64,000 nucleotides of DNA from Sandaracinaceae bacterium (lineage in GTDB: Bacteria > Myxococcota_A > Polyangia > Polyangiales > Sandaracinaceae): NCBI GenBank assembly GCA_020633195.1, contig JACKEC010000017.1:735675-799674 (forward strand). Reading direction: 5' to 3'. Each line of letters starts with the position of its first letter. Within the stretch, counting starts at the first letter, position 1. The position numbers were made by a program, and so were the translations under genes. A model generated the notes under the pieces. It ran no database searches. It was not told the origin of the DNA and saw only the letters and a program-made list of their open reading frames with translations. Below are positions 26,930 through 37,500 of the stretch, in pieces.

Positions 26930-28320
26930 TGCTGTTCACGAGCCTCCACTTCGCGATCTTGCTCGTGATCACGATCCTCGCGGTCAAGCTCGCCCCGGCG
27001 CGCTGGCGGCGCTGGATCCTGCTGCTCGCGAGCTGGGCCTTCTACGCCGGGTGGGAGCCGAAGTGGCTGCTGCTCCTGTGGATCAGCACCGGCGTCGACT
27101 ACGTCGCCGGGCGCCTGCTCGAGCGCGACGACGGCGAGCGGACGCGCCGCGCGGTGCTCGCGGCGAGCCTCGTCGTGAACCTCGGCATCCTGTTCGCCTT
27201 CAAGTACTGGGACTTCGCGCTCGCGCTCGTCGGGCTCGGGGACTGGGCGTCGGTCGCGGACCGGCAGAGCTTCCACGTCTACGGCGACGTCCCCCCGGGG
27301 CTTTCGTTCTACACGTTCCAGACGCTCTCCTACACGATCGACGTCTACCGACGGCGTCAAAAAGCCGTGCGCGATCCAGTCGACTTCGCGCTCTACGTCG
27401 CCTTCTTCCCGCAGCTCGTCGCCGGCCCGATCCTGCGGGCCTCGGAGTTCTTCCCGCAGCTCGACGCGCCGCCCCCACCGAGCGCCGCGCGCACGTGGGC
27501 GGCGATCGAGCTGTTCGGGATCGGCCTCTTCAAGAAGGTCGTCGTCGCCGACAACCTCGGCCGGCTCGTCGACCCCATCTACGCCGACCCGGCGCACGCG
27601 TCCGGCGTCGCCCTCGCGATCGGCGCGCTGCTCTTCTGGGGCCAGGTCTACGCCGACTTCTCCGGGTACAGCACGATGGCGCGCGGCCTCGGCAAGCTCT
27701 TCGGCGTCGATCTACCCCGCAACTTCGATTACCCGCTCCTCGCGACCGGCCCGCTCGAATACCGGCGCAGCTGGCACATGACCATGAGCACGTGGTTCCG
27801 CGACTACGTGTTCCACCCGCTCGGCGGCGCGCGCGCCGGGCCGTGGCGCGCGGCGCTGAACATCGGGATCGTCTGGACGCTGTTCGGGCTCTGGCACGGG
27901 GCGGGCTTCACGTTCGCGGCGTGGGGCCTCTACAACGGCGTCATCCAGGCGATCACGCGCGAGTACTACCGCCGCTTCGGGGCGCCCCGGGACTTCTGGG
28001 GCAAGCCGGTCGCGGGGTGGGCGCTGAACCTCTCGTTCGTCGTGCCGAGCGCCGTCGTCTTCCGCTGCGCGAGCCTCGCGGACGCGGGCGTGGCCTATCA
28101 GCGGATCTTCACCCTCGCCGACGGAGGGCCGCTCCCCGTCGTCGGCGCGCTCGCGCTGGTCGGCCTCGGCGCCGTCCACCTCTGGGCCAAGCTCCGCTAC
28201 GACGAGAACCGCCTCGCGAGCCTCGGCTGGCCCGCGCGCGCGGCCATCCTCGTGGCCTTCACCTGGATCGTGGTCCTCTTCGGCGCCGAGTCGCGGCCGT
28301 TCGTGTACTTCCAGTTCTAG
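26929..28320 (+). CDS. MBOAT-family membrane O-acyltransferase
   Basis: 463 residues with about ten membrane segments. The family hallmarks are SWHMTMSTWFRDYVFHPLGG and the catalytic His in FGLWHGAGFTFAAWG. Its length and motifs match AlgI/PatA-type proteins that pass acyl groups across the membrane. The ATG overlaps the stop codon of the SGNH gene by one base, so the two proteins are likely made together and act in one pathway. Confidence 0.92.
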   Translation: MLFTSLHFAILLVITILAVKLAPARWRRWILLLASWAFYAGWEPKWLLLLWISTGVDYVAGRLLERDDGERTRRAVLAASLVVNLGILFAFKYWDFALALVGLGDWASVADRQSFHVYGDVPPGLSFYTFQTLSYTIDVYRRRQKAVRDPVDFALYVAFFPQLVAGPILRASEFFPQLDAPPPPSAARTWAAIELFGIGLFKKVVVADNLGRLVDPIYADPAHASGVALAIGALLFWGQVYADFSGYSTMARGLGKLFGVDLPRNFDYPLLATGPLEYRRSWHMTMSTWFRDYVFHPLGGARAGPWRAALNIGIVWTLFGLWHGAGFTFAAWGLYNGVIQAITREYYRRFGAPRDFWGKPVAGWALNLSFVVPSAVVFRCASLADAGVAYQRIFTLADGGPLPVVGALALVGLGAVHLWAKLRYDENRLASLGWPARAAILVAFTWIVVLFGAESRPFVYFQF

Positions 28321-28372
28321 CCGCTCGGGAAGGGGGCCCGGCGCGCGGGCGTAGACCGCCGCGAGGAGACCC

Positions 28373-29047
28373 ATGCGCGCCACCGCACGTTCATCGCTGG
28401 TCATCGCCGCGCTCACCCTCGCCGGCTGCGGAGACGGTCGACCCGCGTCCGGCGCCGACGGGAGCGCGCCGCCCGCCGCGGACGCGGGGATCGTCGCCGA
28501 CCTCGACGCCACCTCGCCCGGCGTCGACGCGGGCGGCGGCGCCAACCCGTTCGCGGGCGACCTCTTCCCCCTCGCGATGGGCCTCGAGTGGGAGTGGCGC
28601 GCCACGCGCACCGACGGCACGCCCGGGACGGGCTGCGACGACAGCGGGACCCACACCGGCCGGATCGTCGAGGTCCGCGAGGAGGCCGAGGGCACCGTGT
28701 ACGTCCGCGACGAGACGCCTGGCTGCTACTTCGACACGCTCCCCTACCGGCGCCGCGGCGAGGACGTCGACGTCCAGAGCGGCGGCGCCTGGTATGTGCA
28801 ACTCGACTTGCCCCCGACGCTCGGCGGGGCCTGGGCCGCGGGCGGGGCCTCGGGGGCCACCTACGAGTGGAGCGAGCACCACGACACGTACACGGTGGCC
28901 GCCGGCACCTTCACCGACTGCTGGACCCGCCAGCAGCAAGGCTACGACGTGTGGGAGGTCTACTGCGCCGGCGTCGGGATGGTGGAGAGCCACTACGCCG
29001 CGTGGGGCGGAGACTCGCGGATGGAGCTCGTCCGGACGAGCTTCTGA
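28373..29047 (+). CDS. Hypothetical lipoprotein
   Basis: 224 residues. The signal segment ends in LAGC and is followed by an A/D/G/P-rich linker (to about residue 60). A beta-rich domain begins FPLAMGLEWEWR and contains paired Cys (GCDD, GCYF, DCW, YCAG). The opening resembles domains that start with a W/Y-rich 'plain-text' strand in many bacterial lipoproteins. The function is unknown. The next lipoprotein gene starts in its stop codon (TGATG). Confidence 0.65.
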   Translation: MRATARSSLVIAALTLAGCGDGRPASGADGSAPPAADAGIVADLDATSPGVDAGGGANPFAGDLFPLAMGLEWEWRATRTDGTPGTGCDDSGTHTGRIVEVREEAEGTVYVRDETPGCYFDTLPYRRRGEDVDVQSGGAWYVQLDLPPTLGGAWAAGGASGATYEWSEHHDTYTVAAGTFTDCWTRQQQGYDVWEVYCAGVGMVESHYAAWGGDSRMELVRTSF

Positions 29048-29904
29048 TGCCGCGGTCTCCGAGATGCTCGCCTCGGTCGGTCACGCTTCGGGTCGTGGGC
29101 GGCACGCTGCTGCTCTGCGCGTCCCTCGCCCTCGGCTGCGGATCGCCGAACCCGCGCGGCGAGGCGCCCGCGCCCGCGACCGTCGACGAAGAGGTGGGCG
29201 CGGCGATGGAGCCGATCGCGCCTCGCCCTCCGGCGCCGCCCCCGGCCGAGCCCGTGGTCGCCGCGCCCGCGGTCGCGGTGACCCACACCGTCATTCGTGG
29301 TGAGCGCCGCCTCGGCTGGCACCGCTTCTTCCCCGAGACGCTCAACGTCGGCCCCTGGGTCGTCGAGGGCGCCTCGACCGAGCCCGGCGACGAGGCGGTC
29401 GAGGTGATCGGCCGAACGATCGAGGGGTGCCGCACCTCCGAGGTCGGCGCGACGCAGGTCACGTGGTGCCCCGACGTCGGCGTGGTCGCCCGCGTCGGCC
29501 GGGAGGGGAGCTGGTACGTCGACGAGCACCTCGCCGCCGCGCACTTCGACGACGGCACGACCTGGGGCAGCACCCCGTGCGACGGGATGTCGTTCATCGA
29601 CGCGGCGGAGCGGCGCACCCTCTGCGAGCGCCCCATCCGCGCGCTCGGCGCGGGCCCGCGTCGCGACGGAGAGAGCTGCCGCTGGCGCTACACGCTCGAC
29701 GGCCCAGGCGCCCACGACGCCGTCGTCGAGGTCCGCCTCGGCCCGGCCGCCGAGCTCGAGGCCTGGACCGGCCCCGCCCGCGCCCGCACCTCGATCGCCC
29801 GCGGCGAACACTCCGCGGTGGCGGTGCGGATCGACGGCGCGACCTGCGGCGAGCGCGACGGCGCCGCCTTCGCCGAGCGCCTCGCGTCGCTCACGCCGAA
29901 CTAA
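29047..29904 (+). CDS. Hypothetical lipoprotein
   Basis: 285 residues from ATG 29047, overlapping the preceding stop by one base. A signal segment ends in LALGC. A Pro/Ala/Val-rich linker precedes a domain with six spaced Cys (GCRT, WCPD, PCDG, LCER, SCRW, TCGE) that could form disulfides. No family is recognised. Its TAA stop overlaps the TAG of the convergent RCC1 gene, leaving no intergenic space. Confidence 0.6.
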   Translation: MPRSPRCSPRSVTLRVVGGTLLLCASLALGCGSPNPRGEAPAPATVDEEVGAAMEPIAPRPPAPPPAEPVVAAPAVAVTHTVIRGERRLGWHRFFPETLNVGPWVVEGASTEPGDEAVEVIGRTIEGCRTSEVGATQVTWCPDVGVVARVGREGSWYVDEHLAAAHFDDGTTWGSTPCDGMSFIDAAERRTLCERPIRALGAGPRRDGESCRWRYTLDGPGAHDAVVEVRLGPAAELEAWTGPARARTSIARGEHSAVAVRIDGATCGERDGAAFAERLASLTPN

Positions 29905-31922
29905 CGCACCGCGACCAGATCGATCGGCACCAGCGTGTCGCTGTCGGTCGCGACGCCGAGCGCCGCCGAGACGTTGCTGCCCCAGCAGAGGACCGTCCCG
30001 TCGTCGCGGCGCCCGCAGGCGAAGTCGGCGCCGACGGCGAGCTCGACGAGGCCCGTCGCGCCTTCCACCGGAGCGAGCTGGATCCGGGCGTCGCGGCTCG
30101 GGCGATCCGAGGGGAGTGAGCAGAGGGCGGCGCCGCCCCGGAGCGCGCAGAGGCCGTCGCTCGGTCCGGCGACGAGGGCCTCGAGGCCCTCCTCGGGTTG
30201 TACCCCGGGGCTCTCCGAGAGCGTCGCGCAGGTCACGCGTCCTCCCGCGAGCACGCAGGCGAGGTCTGCGCCGGCCGTGATCGCCTGCGCGCCGCGCACG
30301 CGCTCGAGCGCGTCGAAGGCGCCGTCGTCGTCGTCGCATCGGACCTGGCCGGCGCGGGTGATCCGACACTGGCCTCCGGCCGCGATCGCGCGCGCGCCGG
30401 TGAGCGACGAGACGTCGCTCCAGCGCTCCTCGTCCGGGCCCGAGTCGGGGTCGATGCAGGCGACGCGGCCGCGCGAGCGCCGGACGCACGCGGCGTCGAC
30501 GAGCGCGACGGCGTCGTCGATCCCGGCCACCACCCCCGCGGGCTCGCCGCCGCGCCACACCCGCACGCGCCCGTCCGAGCCGACCGCGCGCACCACGCTC
30601 CCCTCGGGCCGGATGTAGCTGCGGCCGGTCCCGTCGCCGGCGCCCGTCACCGACATCCCGGACTCCTCGAGGGTCACCGACGTCGCGTCGGTCGCGTCCC
30701 CGATCGAGCGCGCGACCTCGCCGTGACCCCAGCACCACGCGGCGCCGTCGGTCGCCACCGCGCACGCCCCCGCGCCCGCCGCGGTGATCGTCCGCGCGGC
30801 GGGCAGGCCGGGCACCGGCTCGGCGCGAGCGCGGCGCAGGAGCGGCACCCCGAGCTGGCCCTCGCCGCCCGCCCCGAAGCACGCGACGCGCTGGTCCTCG
30901 CGGCGCGCGCACGCGTGGTGCCGGCCGACCGAGACCTCGACGAAGCCAGCGCCATACGAGGTGACCGGCGCGAGCGCGGGCGCCTCGAGGTCGGTCCATC
31001 CCGACGTGTGCTCGGAGGCCCAGCACGCGAGCTCGCCGTCCGCCGAGACGCCGCAGGTCCTGTCGTCGCCGATCGCGATCCATCGCGGCCGCGCCATCGA
31101 CGCCGGCAGCGGGAGCGCGCGCGCCACGACCTCACCCTCGGCTTCACCGCGGGCCGCGATCCAGCACGCGGCGTCGGCGTCGCCACCGAACGCGCACGTC
31201 ACGTGGCGGTCTCCGCCGACGACGACGCGCGTCCCCGGCGCGGCGGAGCGCCGGGTGTAGGGCCGGTGCCCCCAGCGCACCGCGCCGTCGCGCTCGAGGA
31301 AGACGGGGCCGTCGAACGCCAGGCTGCGCACCGGCGCGGTCTCCAGCCGTCGGAGCTCCGCCCCGCCGTCCTGGGTCTCGCCCCAGCACGTCACGGCGCC
31401 GAGGCCGTCGACGGCGCACCCCATGGCCGCGTTGGTCGCGATCTGCCTCGCGTCCTCGACGCCGTCGATTCGCCCCGCCTCGCCGAGCGTCCACCGCGCG
31501 CGGGGGTGGTGGACGGTCGTGTGCAAGTGGGGCCCCACGCGGTCTCCGTCCTCGACCCACGGCCAGCGCAGCGTCAGGCAGCGGACCTCGCCGCCGCGCG
31601 TTCTGGCGCAGAGGTGCTCGCGGTGCCACTCCCCCGCCGCGACGATCTCGACCACGTCGGCGAGCCCCGGGACCCGCGTCGGCGGGATCGGCGGGACATG
31701 GACGTCGGTCGCGTCGACGTCGCCCGCGCCCCAGCACGCGACGCCGCCGTCCGGGAGGATGGCGCAAGACACGCTGTCGACGATGGCGAGCGTGGCGGGC
31801 GGCGGATCCGCGTCGCGCGCGGGCTCGGGTGGCGGCGGTGGGGTCGCCGCGACGGGCGCGACCTCCGTGGCGCCGCACGCGGCGAAGAGGAACGCGAGAG
31901 CGGCGAAGCCGAGGTGGCGCAT
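29901..31922 (-). CDS. RCC1-repeat lipoprotein
   Basis: 673 residues from ATG 31922, chosen because it gives a proper signal ending FLFAAC (lipobox); the frame is open to 32027. A Pro/Ala linker precedes RCC1-type repeats, recognised by recurring CAxxxDGxVxCWG, with Cys pairs on many blades. These repeats build seven-bladed beta-propellers; in myxobacteria such lipoproteins are common and of unknown function. A second RCC1 lipoprotein is at 40000. Confidence 0.8.
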   Translation of the reverse strand: MRHLGFAALAFLFAACGATEVAPVAATPPPPPEPARDADPPPATLAIVDSVSCAILPDGGVACWGAGDVDATDVHVPPIPPTRVPGLADVVEIVAAGEWHREHLCARTRGGEVRCLTLRWPWVEDGDRVGPHLHTTVHHPRARWTLGEAGRIDGVEDARQIATNAAMGCAVDGLGAVTCWGETQDGGAELRRLETAPVRSLAFDGPVFLERDGAVRWGHRPYTRRSAAPGTRVVVGGDRHVTCAFGGDADAACWIAARGEAEGEVVARALPLPASMARPRWIAIGDDRTCGVSADGELACWASEHTSGWTDLEAPALAPVTSYGAGFVEVSVGRHHACARREDQRVACFGAGGEGQLGVPLLRRARAEPVPGLPAARTITAAGAGACAVATDGAAWCWGHGEVARSIGDATDATSVTLEESGMSVTGAGDGTGRSYIRPEGSVVRAVGSDGRVRVWRGGEPAGVVAGIDDAVALVDAACVRRSRGRVACIDPDSGPDEERWSDVSSLTGARAIAAGGQCRITRAGQVRCDDDDGAFDALERVRGAQAITAGADLACVLAGGRVTCATLSESPGVQPEEGLEALVAGPSDGLCALRGGAALCSLPSDRPSRDARIQLAPVEGATGLVELAVGADFACGRRDDGTVLCWGSNVSAALGVATDSDTLVPIDLVAVR

Positions 31923-32025
31923 GGACGTGGACGCAGCGAACCACACTCCGCGCTCCGATGCATCCGCGGTGAGCCCGGAGCCAGACTCCGGCCCGCGGAG
32001 CGTCGCGCGACGATAGTATCGGCCC

Positions 32026-33255
32026 ATGCCTCGAGCCCCCCACGCGCTGTTCGTCGCCGTCGCGATCGTCTCGTCGACGGCGGCTGTCGCGGCGGCGCAG
32101 AGCGTCGACCTGCTGCACGCGGTGCCGACCGACGTGGCCGTCTCCTCGGTCTATCGCGGCCAGGGCGCGCAGACGCCCCGACTGGTCGACGGCGAGCTCG
32201 CGACGGCGTGGAACTCGCGCTCCGGCGACCTCACCGGCGCGTGGATCGAGGTGCGGCTGCCAGCGGCGGCGACGGTGACGTCCATCGAGATGACGGCTGG
32301 CTTCACGGGCCCGGGCGCGGTGTTCGACGGCAACTACCGCGTGACGCGCGTGCGGGTGTCGCGGGACGGCGCCGCGCTCGGTGAGCACGCGCTCGATCCG
32401 AGCTCGCGCGAGCTCCAGACGATCCCCGTCTCCGGGCCGGGCGGCGTGTATCGGATCGAGGTCGTCCAGGTGGCGCCGGGTTCGCGCCGTCAATGGCGGG
32501 AGATCTGCATCTCCGAGCTCCGCGTGATGGGCTCCGCGCCCGGGGCGCAGCCGGGGCAGCGCTTCCCGCGCTGGGCGGTCGGCGCGCTCCCAACAGCGCG
32601 GGGCGCGGTGACTCGCGACGAGGTGCGGCGGCGGTTCCAGGCCGCGGTCGCCGAGCTCGAGACGTCGTGGCGACGCTACGACGACCGGTGGATGGGCCTC
32701 GAGTACGACACCGGGATCGATGGGCCCTCGAGCGAGGACCTCGTCTTCTTCTCGCAGACGCGGCGGACCGCGCACCTGCAGGCGGCCGAGGTGCTCGACC
32801 CGATCGACGGCGTCCGAGCGGACGCGCTGCGGCGCGTCATGGTGCCCGCCTACCAGTACCGCTCGTACTCGGCGGGCGACGCCGAGGATCCGGATCTCGA
32901 CCGCCTCGCCGCGGCGTATGCGGCCGCGGTCGAGTGGCTCGGCGACGCCGACTCGCGGTGCCGCTGGGCGACGGCGCACGCGCGTCTGCGCCTCCAGCGG
33001 CTCTGGTCGCGCGCGGAGGTCGACCGGATGATGTGGGAGTCGCAGGGGCCCGGCGATCCGTACGTCGATCGCTCGGGCCGCCGCGGGGAGATCACCGGCC
33101 GGCGGGTTCACCCGATCCTCGAGGCCTGGAGGCAGAGCCCCGCGCGGGCCCTCCCGGCGCTGCTGCGGCTGACGGTGCCGCGCGGCTACGCGGCGCGCCA
33201 CTTCGAGCTGCTGCAGACGGAGGCCCGCGCGATGCAGACCCACTGCGGTGGGTGA
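32026..33255 (+). CDS. Secreted protein with discoidin-like N-terminal domain
   Basis: 409 residues with a signal peptide ending AVAAAQS. Residues 25-165 (LVDGELATAWNSR, GAWIEVRLPAAATVTSIEM, VTRVRVSRDG, WREICISELRVMG) match the galactose-binding/discoidin-like fold found in NADase-type glycan-binding domains. The C-terminal 220 residues are helical with no recognised family. It probably binds glycans outside the cell membrane. Divergent from the RCC1 gene. Confidence 0.65.
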   Translation: MPRAPHALFVAVAIVSSTAAVAAAQSVDLLHAVPTDVAVSSVYRGQGAQTPRLVDGELATAWNSRSGDLTGAWIEVRLPAAATVTSIEMTAGFTGPGAVFDGNYRVTRVRVSRDGAALGEHALDPSSRELQTIPVSGPGGVYRIEVVQVAPGSRRQWREICISELRVMGSAPGAQPGQRFPRWAVGALPTARGAVTRDEVRRRFQAAVAELETSWRRYDDRWMGLEYDTGIDGPSSEDLVFFSQTRRTAHLQAAEVLDPIDGVRADALRRVMVPAYQYRSYSAGDAEDPDLDRLAAAYAAAVEWLGDADSRCRWATAHARLRLQRLWSRAEVDRMMWESQGPGDPYVDRSGRRGEITGRRVHPILEAWRQSPARALPALLRLTVPRGYAARHFELLQTEARAMQTHCGG

Positions 33256-33260
33256 AGCCG

Positions 33261-34586
33261 TCAGGCCGTCAAGAAGCCGTGCACTTGCGCGGCGCAGTCG
33301 CGGCCCTCGGCGATCGCCCACACCACCAGGCTCTGGCCGCGGCGCGCGTCGCCGCACGTGAAGACGCCGTCGCCCGAGCCCTTCAGGGTCGAGCCGACGA
33401 AGCCGAGCGCGAGGAGGCAGAGGTCCGCCTCGATCGTCATCGTCGAGCCGGGGACCTCGGTGAGCTTGCCGTCGACGAGCTCGACGCGGACCGCCTCGAG
33501 CGCGGTCAGCTTCCCGCCCTCGCCGAGGAAGCGCTTGGTCATCACCGCGAAGTCGCGCTCGCCGCCCTCCTCCTGGGAAGACGACGTGCGCAGGATCATC
33601 GGCCAGTCCGGCCACGCGAGCGGGTCGTGCTCGGGCGGCTGCGGCATCAGCTCGACCTGGGCGACGGACCGGGCGCCCTGGCGGAGCGAGGTGCCGAGGC
33701 AGTCGCTGCCGGTGTCGCCGCCGCCGAGGATCACCACGCGCTTGCCCTCGGCGTGGGGGCGCTCGCTCACCGAGTCGCCGGCGACGACGCGGTTCTGCGG
33801 CACGAGGAAGTCCATCGCGAGGTGCACGCCGCGGAGCTCCCGGCCCTCGATGGGGAGGTCGCGCGCGACGGTCGCGCCGACCGCGATCACGACCGCGTCG
33901 TGCTCGGCGCGCAGGGCCGCGAGCGCCGCCTCGCCCTCGACGTTCACGCCGGTCCGGAAGGTCACGCCCTCGGCTTCCATCTGCGCGACGCGCCGGTCGA
34001 CGAACGCCTTGTCGAGCTTGAAGTCCGGGATCCCGTAGCGCAGGAGGCCGCCGACGCGGTCGTCGCGCTCGAGCACGGTGACGTCGTGGCCGAGGCGCGC
34101 GAGCTCCTGCGCGCACGCGAGGCCCGCGGGACCGCTGCCGATGATCGCGACCGACCGCCCCGTCCGCTCTCGCGCCGGGAGGGGCCGGATCCAGCCCTCG
34201 TCCCAGGCGCGATCGGCGATCTCGCCCTCGATGCGCTCGATGGTGACGGGGATGCCCTCGATGTTGAGCACGCACGCGGCCTCGCACGGGGCGGGGCACA
34301 CGCGGCCGGTGAACTCGGGGAAGTTGTTCGTCGTGTGCAGCGCGTCGATCGCCTCGCGCCAGCGGTCCTCGTAGACGAGCTGGTTGAAGTCGGGGATCAG
34401 GTTCCCGAGCGGGCAGCCCGAGTGGCAGAACGGGACGCCGCACGCCATGCACCGGGCGCCCTGATCGCGGGCCTGCACCACCGTCAGGCGCGTCTCGATC
34501 TCGGTGAAGTCACGCAAGCGTGCTTGCACGGGTCGGCGCGCGGGCAGCTCGCGCTCGATCTCCAAGAACCCCGTCGGCTTCCCCAT
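33261..34586 (-). CDS. gltD: Glutamate synthase small (beta) subunit
   Basis: 441 residues. The N-terminal domain has the iron-sulfur Cys motif CMACGVPFCHSGCPLGN. Two Rossmann sites follow: an FAD site (IIGSGPAGLACAQELA) and an NADPH site (VILGGGDTGSDCLG). It feeds electrons from NADPH to GltB to reduce 2-oxoglutarate plus glutamine to two glutamates. Its start codon lies one base after the gltB stop, so they form an operon. Confidence 0.96.
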   Translation of the reverse strand: MGKPTGFLEIERELPARRPVQARLRDFTEIETRLTVVQARDQGARCMACGVPFCHSGCPLGNLIPDFNQLVYEDRWREAIDALHTTNNFPEFTGRVCPAPCEAACVLNIEGIPVTIERIEGEIADRAWDEGWIRPLPARERTGRSVAIIGSGPAGLACAQELARLGHDVTVLERDDRVGGLLRYGIPDFKLDKAFVDRRVAQMEAEGVTFRTGVNVEGEAALAALRAEHDAVVIAVGATVARDLPIEGRELRGVHLAMDFLVPQNRVVAGDSVSERPHAEGKRVVILGGGDTGSDCLGTSLRQGARSVAQVELMPQPPEHDPLAWPDWPMILRTSSSQEEGGERDFAVMTKRFLGEGGKLTALEAVRVELVDGKLTEVPGSTMTIEADLCLLALGFVGSTLKGSGDGVFTCGDARRGQSLVVWAIAEGRDCAAQVHGFLTA

Positions 34587-34587
34587 C

Positions 34588-37500
34588 TCAGGCGCTCCTC
34601 GCGTCGGACTGCTCGCGCAGGATGCGGCCGTACTCGGTCGGCAACACCTTCACGAAGCGGCGGCTCTCCTTCTTCCACCCGCTGAGCACCCGCCACGCGA
34701 GCGCGCTCATCGTCCGCTCGTAGTGCCGGTGCACGCGCGTGCGCACGAACGCGAGGTCCTCGGAGTCGAGCGGGCACAGCTCCACCATCTCCGGGTTCAC
34801 GCGCCCCGCGAGCTCGTGGTCGGCGTCGAGCACGTACGCGATCCCGCCGCTCATCCCCGCCGCGAAGTTGCGGCCCGTGGGCCCGAGCACGATCACGCGG
34901 CCGCCGGTCATGTACTCGCAGCCGTGGTCACCCACGCCCTCGACCACCGCGATCGCGCCGCTGTTCCGGACCGCGAAGCGCTCGCCCGCCATGCCGCGCA
35001 CGAGCAGCTCGCCGGCCGTCGCGCCGTAGAGGCAGACGTTGCCGATGATCACGTTGCGCTCCGGCGGGAAGTCCGAGCCCTCGGGCGGGTGCACCACGAT
35101 CCGGCCGCCGCTCATGCCCTTGCCGAGGTAGTCGTTCGCCTCGCCCTCGAGCGTCACGTCGAGCCCGTTGGCGAGGAACGCGCCGAAGCTCTGCCCCGCC
35201 GACCCCGTGAAGTGGATGCGGATCGTCGCGTCGGGGAGCCCCGCGAGGCCGTAGCGCTTCGCGATCCGCGAGCTGAGCATCGTGCCCGCGCTGCGGTGCA
35301 CGTTCCGGATCGGCATCCGGATGGTGACCGGCTCTTGCCGCTCGAGCGCGGCCTGCGCCTGCTCGATGAGCACCGTGTCCATCGCGAGCTCGAGCTCGTG
35401 CTCCTGCGGGTGCTCGAAGCGGACCGCCTGCGGCCCGGCGTGGCGGTAGAGGAGCTTGTCGAGCTTCAGCGTGCTCGCGCGCTCCGAGAGGCCCTCGCCG
35501 ATCTTCAGCAGATCCGTCCGGCCGACGAGCTCGTCGAATTTGCGCAGGCCGAGCGACGCCATGATCTGACGCAGCTCCTCGGCCACGAAGGTCATGAAGT
35601 GGATCACGTGCTCGGGCTGACCCTTGAAGCGCTCGCGCAGGCGCGGGTCCTGCGTGGCCACGCCGACGGGGCACGTGTTGAGGTGGCAGACGCGCATCAT
35701 CACGCAGCCCATCGTGATCAGCGACACCGTGCCGAAGCCGAGCTCCTCGGCGCCGAGCATCGCCGCGATGGCGGCGTCGCGGCCGGTCTTGAGCTGCCCG
35801 TCGGTCTCGAGGCGAACGCGGCCGCGCAGGCCGTTGAGCACGAGCGTCTGGTGCGTCTCGGCGAGCCCGATCTCCCACGGGCCGCCCGCGTGCTGGATCG
35901 AGGTGATCGGCGAGGCGCCGGTGCCGCCCGAGCCGCCCGAGATGAGGATCACGTCGGCCTTGGCCTTCGCGACGCCCGCCGCGATGGTGCCCACGCCGAC
36001 CTCGCTGACGAGCTTCACCGTCACGCGCGCGTCGGGGTTGGCGTTCTTCAGGTCGTGGATGAGCTGCGCGAGGTCCTCGATCGAGTAGATGTCGTGGTGC
36101 GGCGGCGGGCTGATCAGCCCGACCCCCGGGGTGCTGTGGCGCACCCGCGCGATCGTCGCGTCGACCTTGTGGCCCGGGAGCTGACCGCCCTCGCCGGGCT
36201 TCGCGCCCTGGGCGATCTTGATCTGAATCTCCTCGGCCTCGTTGAGGTACTCGATGGTGACGCCGAAGCGGCCGGACGCGACCTGCTTGATCTTGCTGCG
36301 CGCCGAGTCGCCGTTCTCGCGCGGCGTGTAGCGCGCCGGGTCCTCGCCGCCCTCGCCGCTGTTGCTGCGCGCGCCGATGCGGTTCATCGCCACCGCGAGC
36401 GTCTGGTGCGCCTCGGTGGAGATCGACCCGAAGCTCATCGCGCCGGTCTTGAAGCGCTTCACGATCGCGTGGACGGGCTCGACCTCCTCGAGGGGGATCG
36501 GCGTCACGCCGCTCCTGTCGAAGTCGAGCAGGCCGCGGAGCTGCGTGCGCTTCGTCTCGGCGTCGGCGATCGCGCTGAACTTCTGGAAGGTGGCGAAGCT
36601 CCCGGAGCGCACCGCGTGCTGCAGCGTGCCGATCGTCTTCGGGTTCCACAGGTGGGTCTCGCCGTCGCGGCGCCACGCGTAGCGGCCGCCGGGCTCGAGC
36701 ACGTCGAGGGTGCGCGGCGAGTGGGCCGCCGCGTGCCGCGCGATCGCGTCGTCGGCGATCGCGTCGAGCCCCACGCCGCCGATCTGCGAGGGCGTGTCGG
36801 GGAACCACTTCTCGAGCAGCTCGTCGCCGAGCCCGATCGCTTCGAAGATCTGCGCGCCGCGGTAGCTCTGCAGCGTCGAGATCCCCATCTTGCTCATGAC
36901 CTTGAGGATCCCGTGCTCGACGGCGCGCTTGTAGCGGCGCTCCGCCTGCCCGGGGTCGACGTCGCCGAGGCGGCCGTCGCGCGCCGCGGCGCGCAGGGTC
37001 TCGTACGCGAGGTACGGGTTCACCGCGCCCGCGCCGTAGCCGATGAGCAGGCAGAAATGGTGCACCTCGCGCGGCTCGCCGCTCTCCACGATCAGCCCGC
37101 AGTTCTTGCGGAGCCCCACGCGGATCAGGTGGTGGTGCACCGCCGACGTCGCGAGGAGGCTCGGGATCGGCGCGCGCTGCTCGTCGTGGCCGCGGTCCGA
37201 GATCACGAGCAGCGTCGCGCCCTCGTTCACCGCGCGCTCCGCCTCGCGGCTGAGGCGCTCGAGCGCCTGCTCGAGGCCCTCGCGGGTCGGGACGAACAGC
37301 GCCTCGAGGGTCGTCGCGGAGAGGTCGGGGCGGCCGAGCGCGCGGATCTGCTCGAGCTCCTCGTTGTCGAGGATCGGCGTCGTGAGCTGGAGCTTGAGGC
37401 AGTGGCTCGGGCTCTCCTGGAAGAGGTTCGACTCAGCGCCGAGCGTGCTCCGCAGCGTCATCACGAGCGCCTCGCGGATCGGATCGATCGGCGGGTTGGT

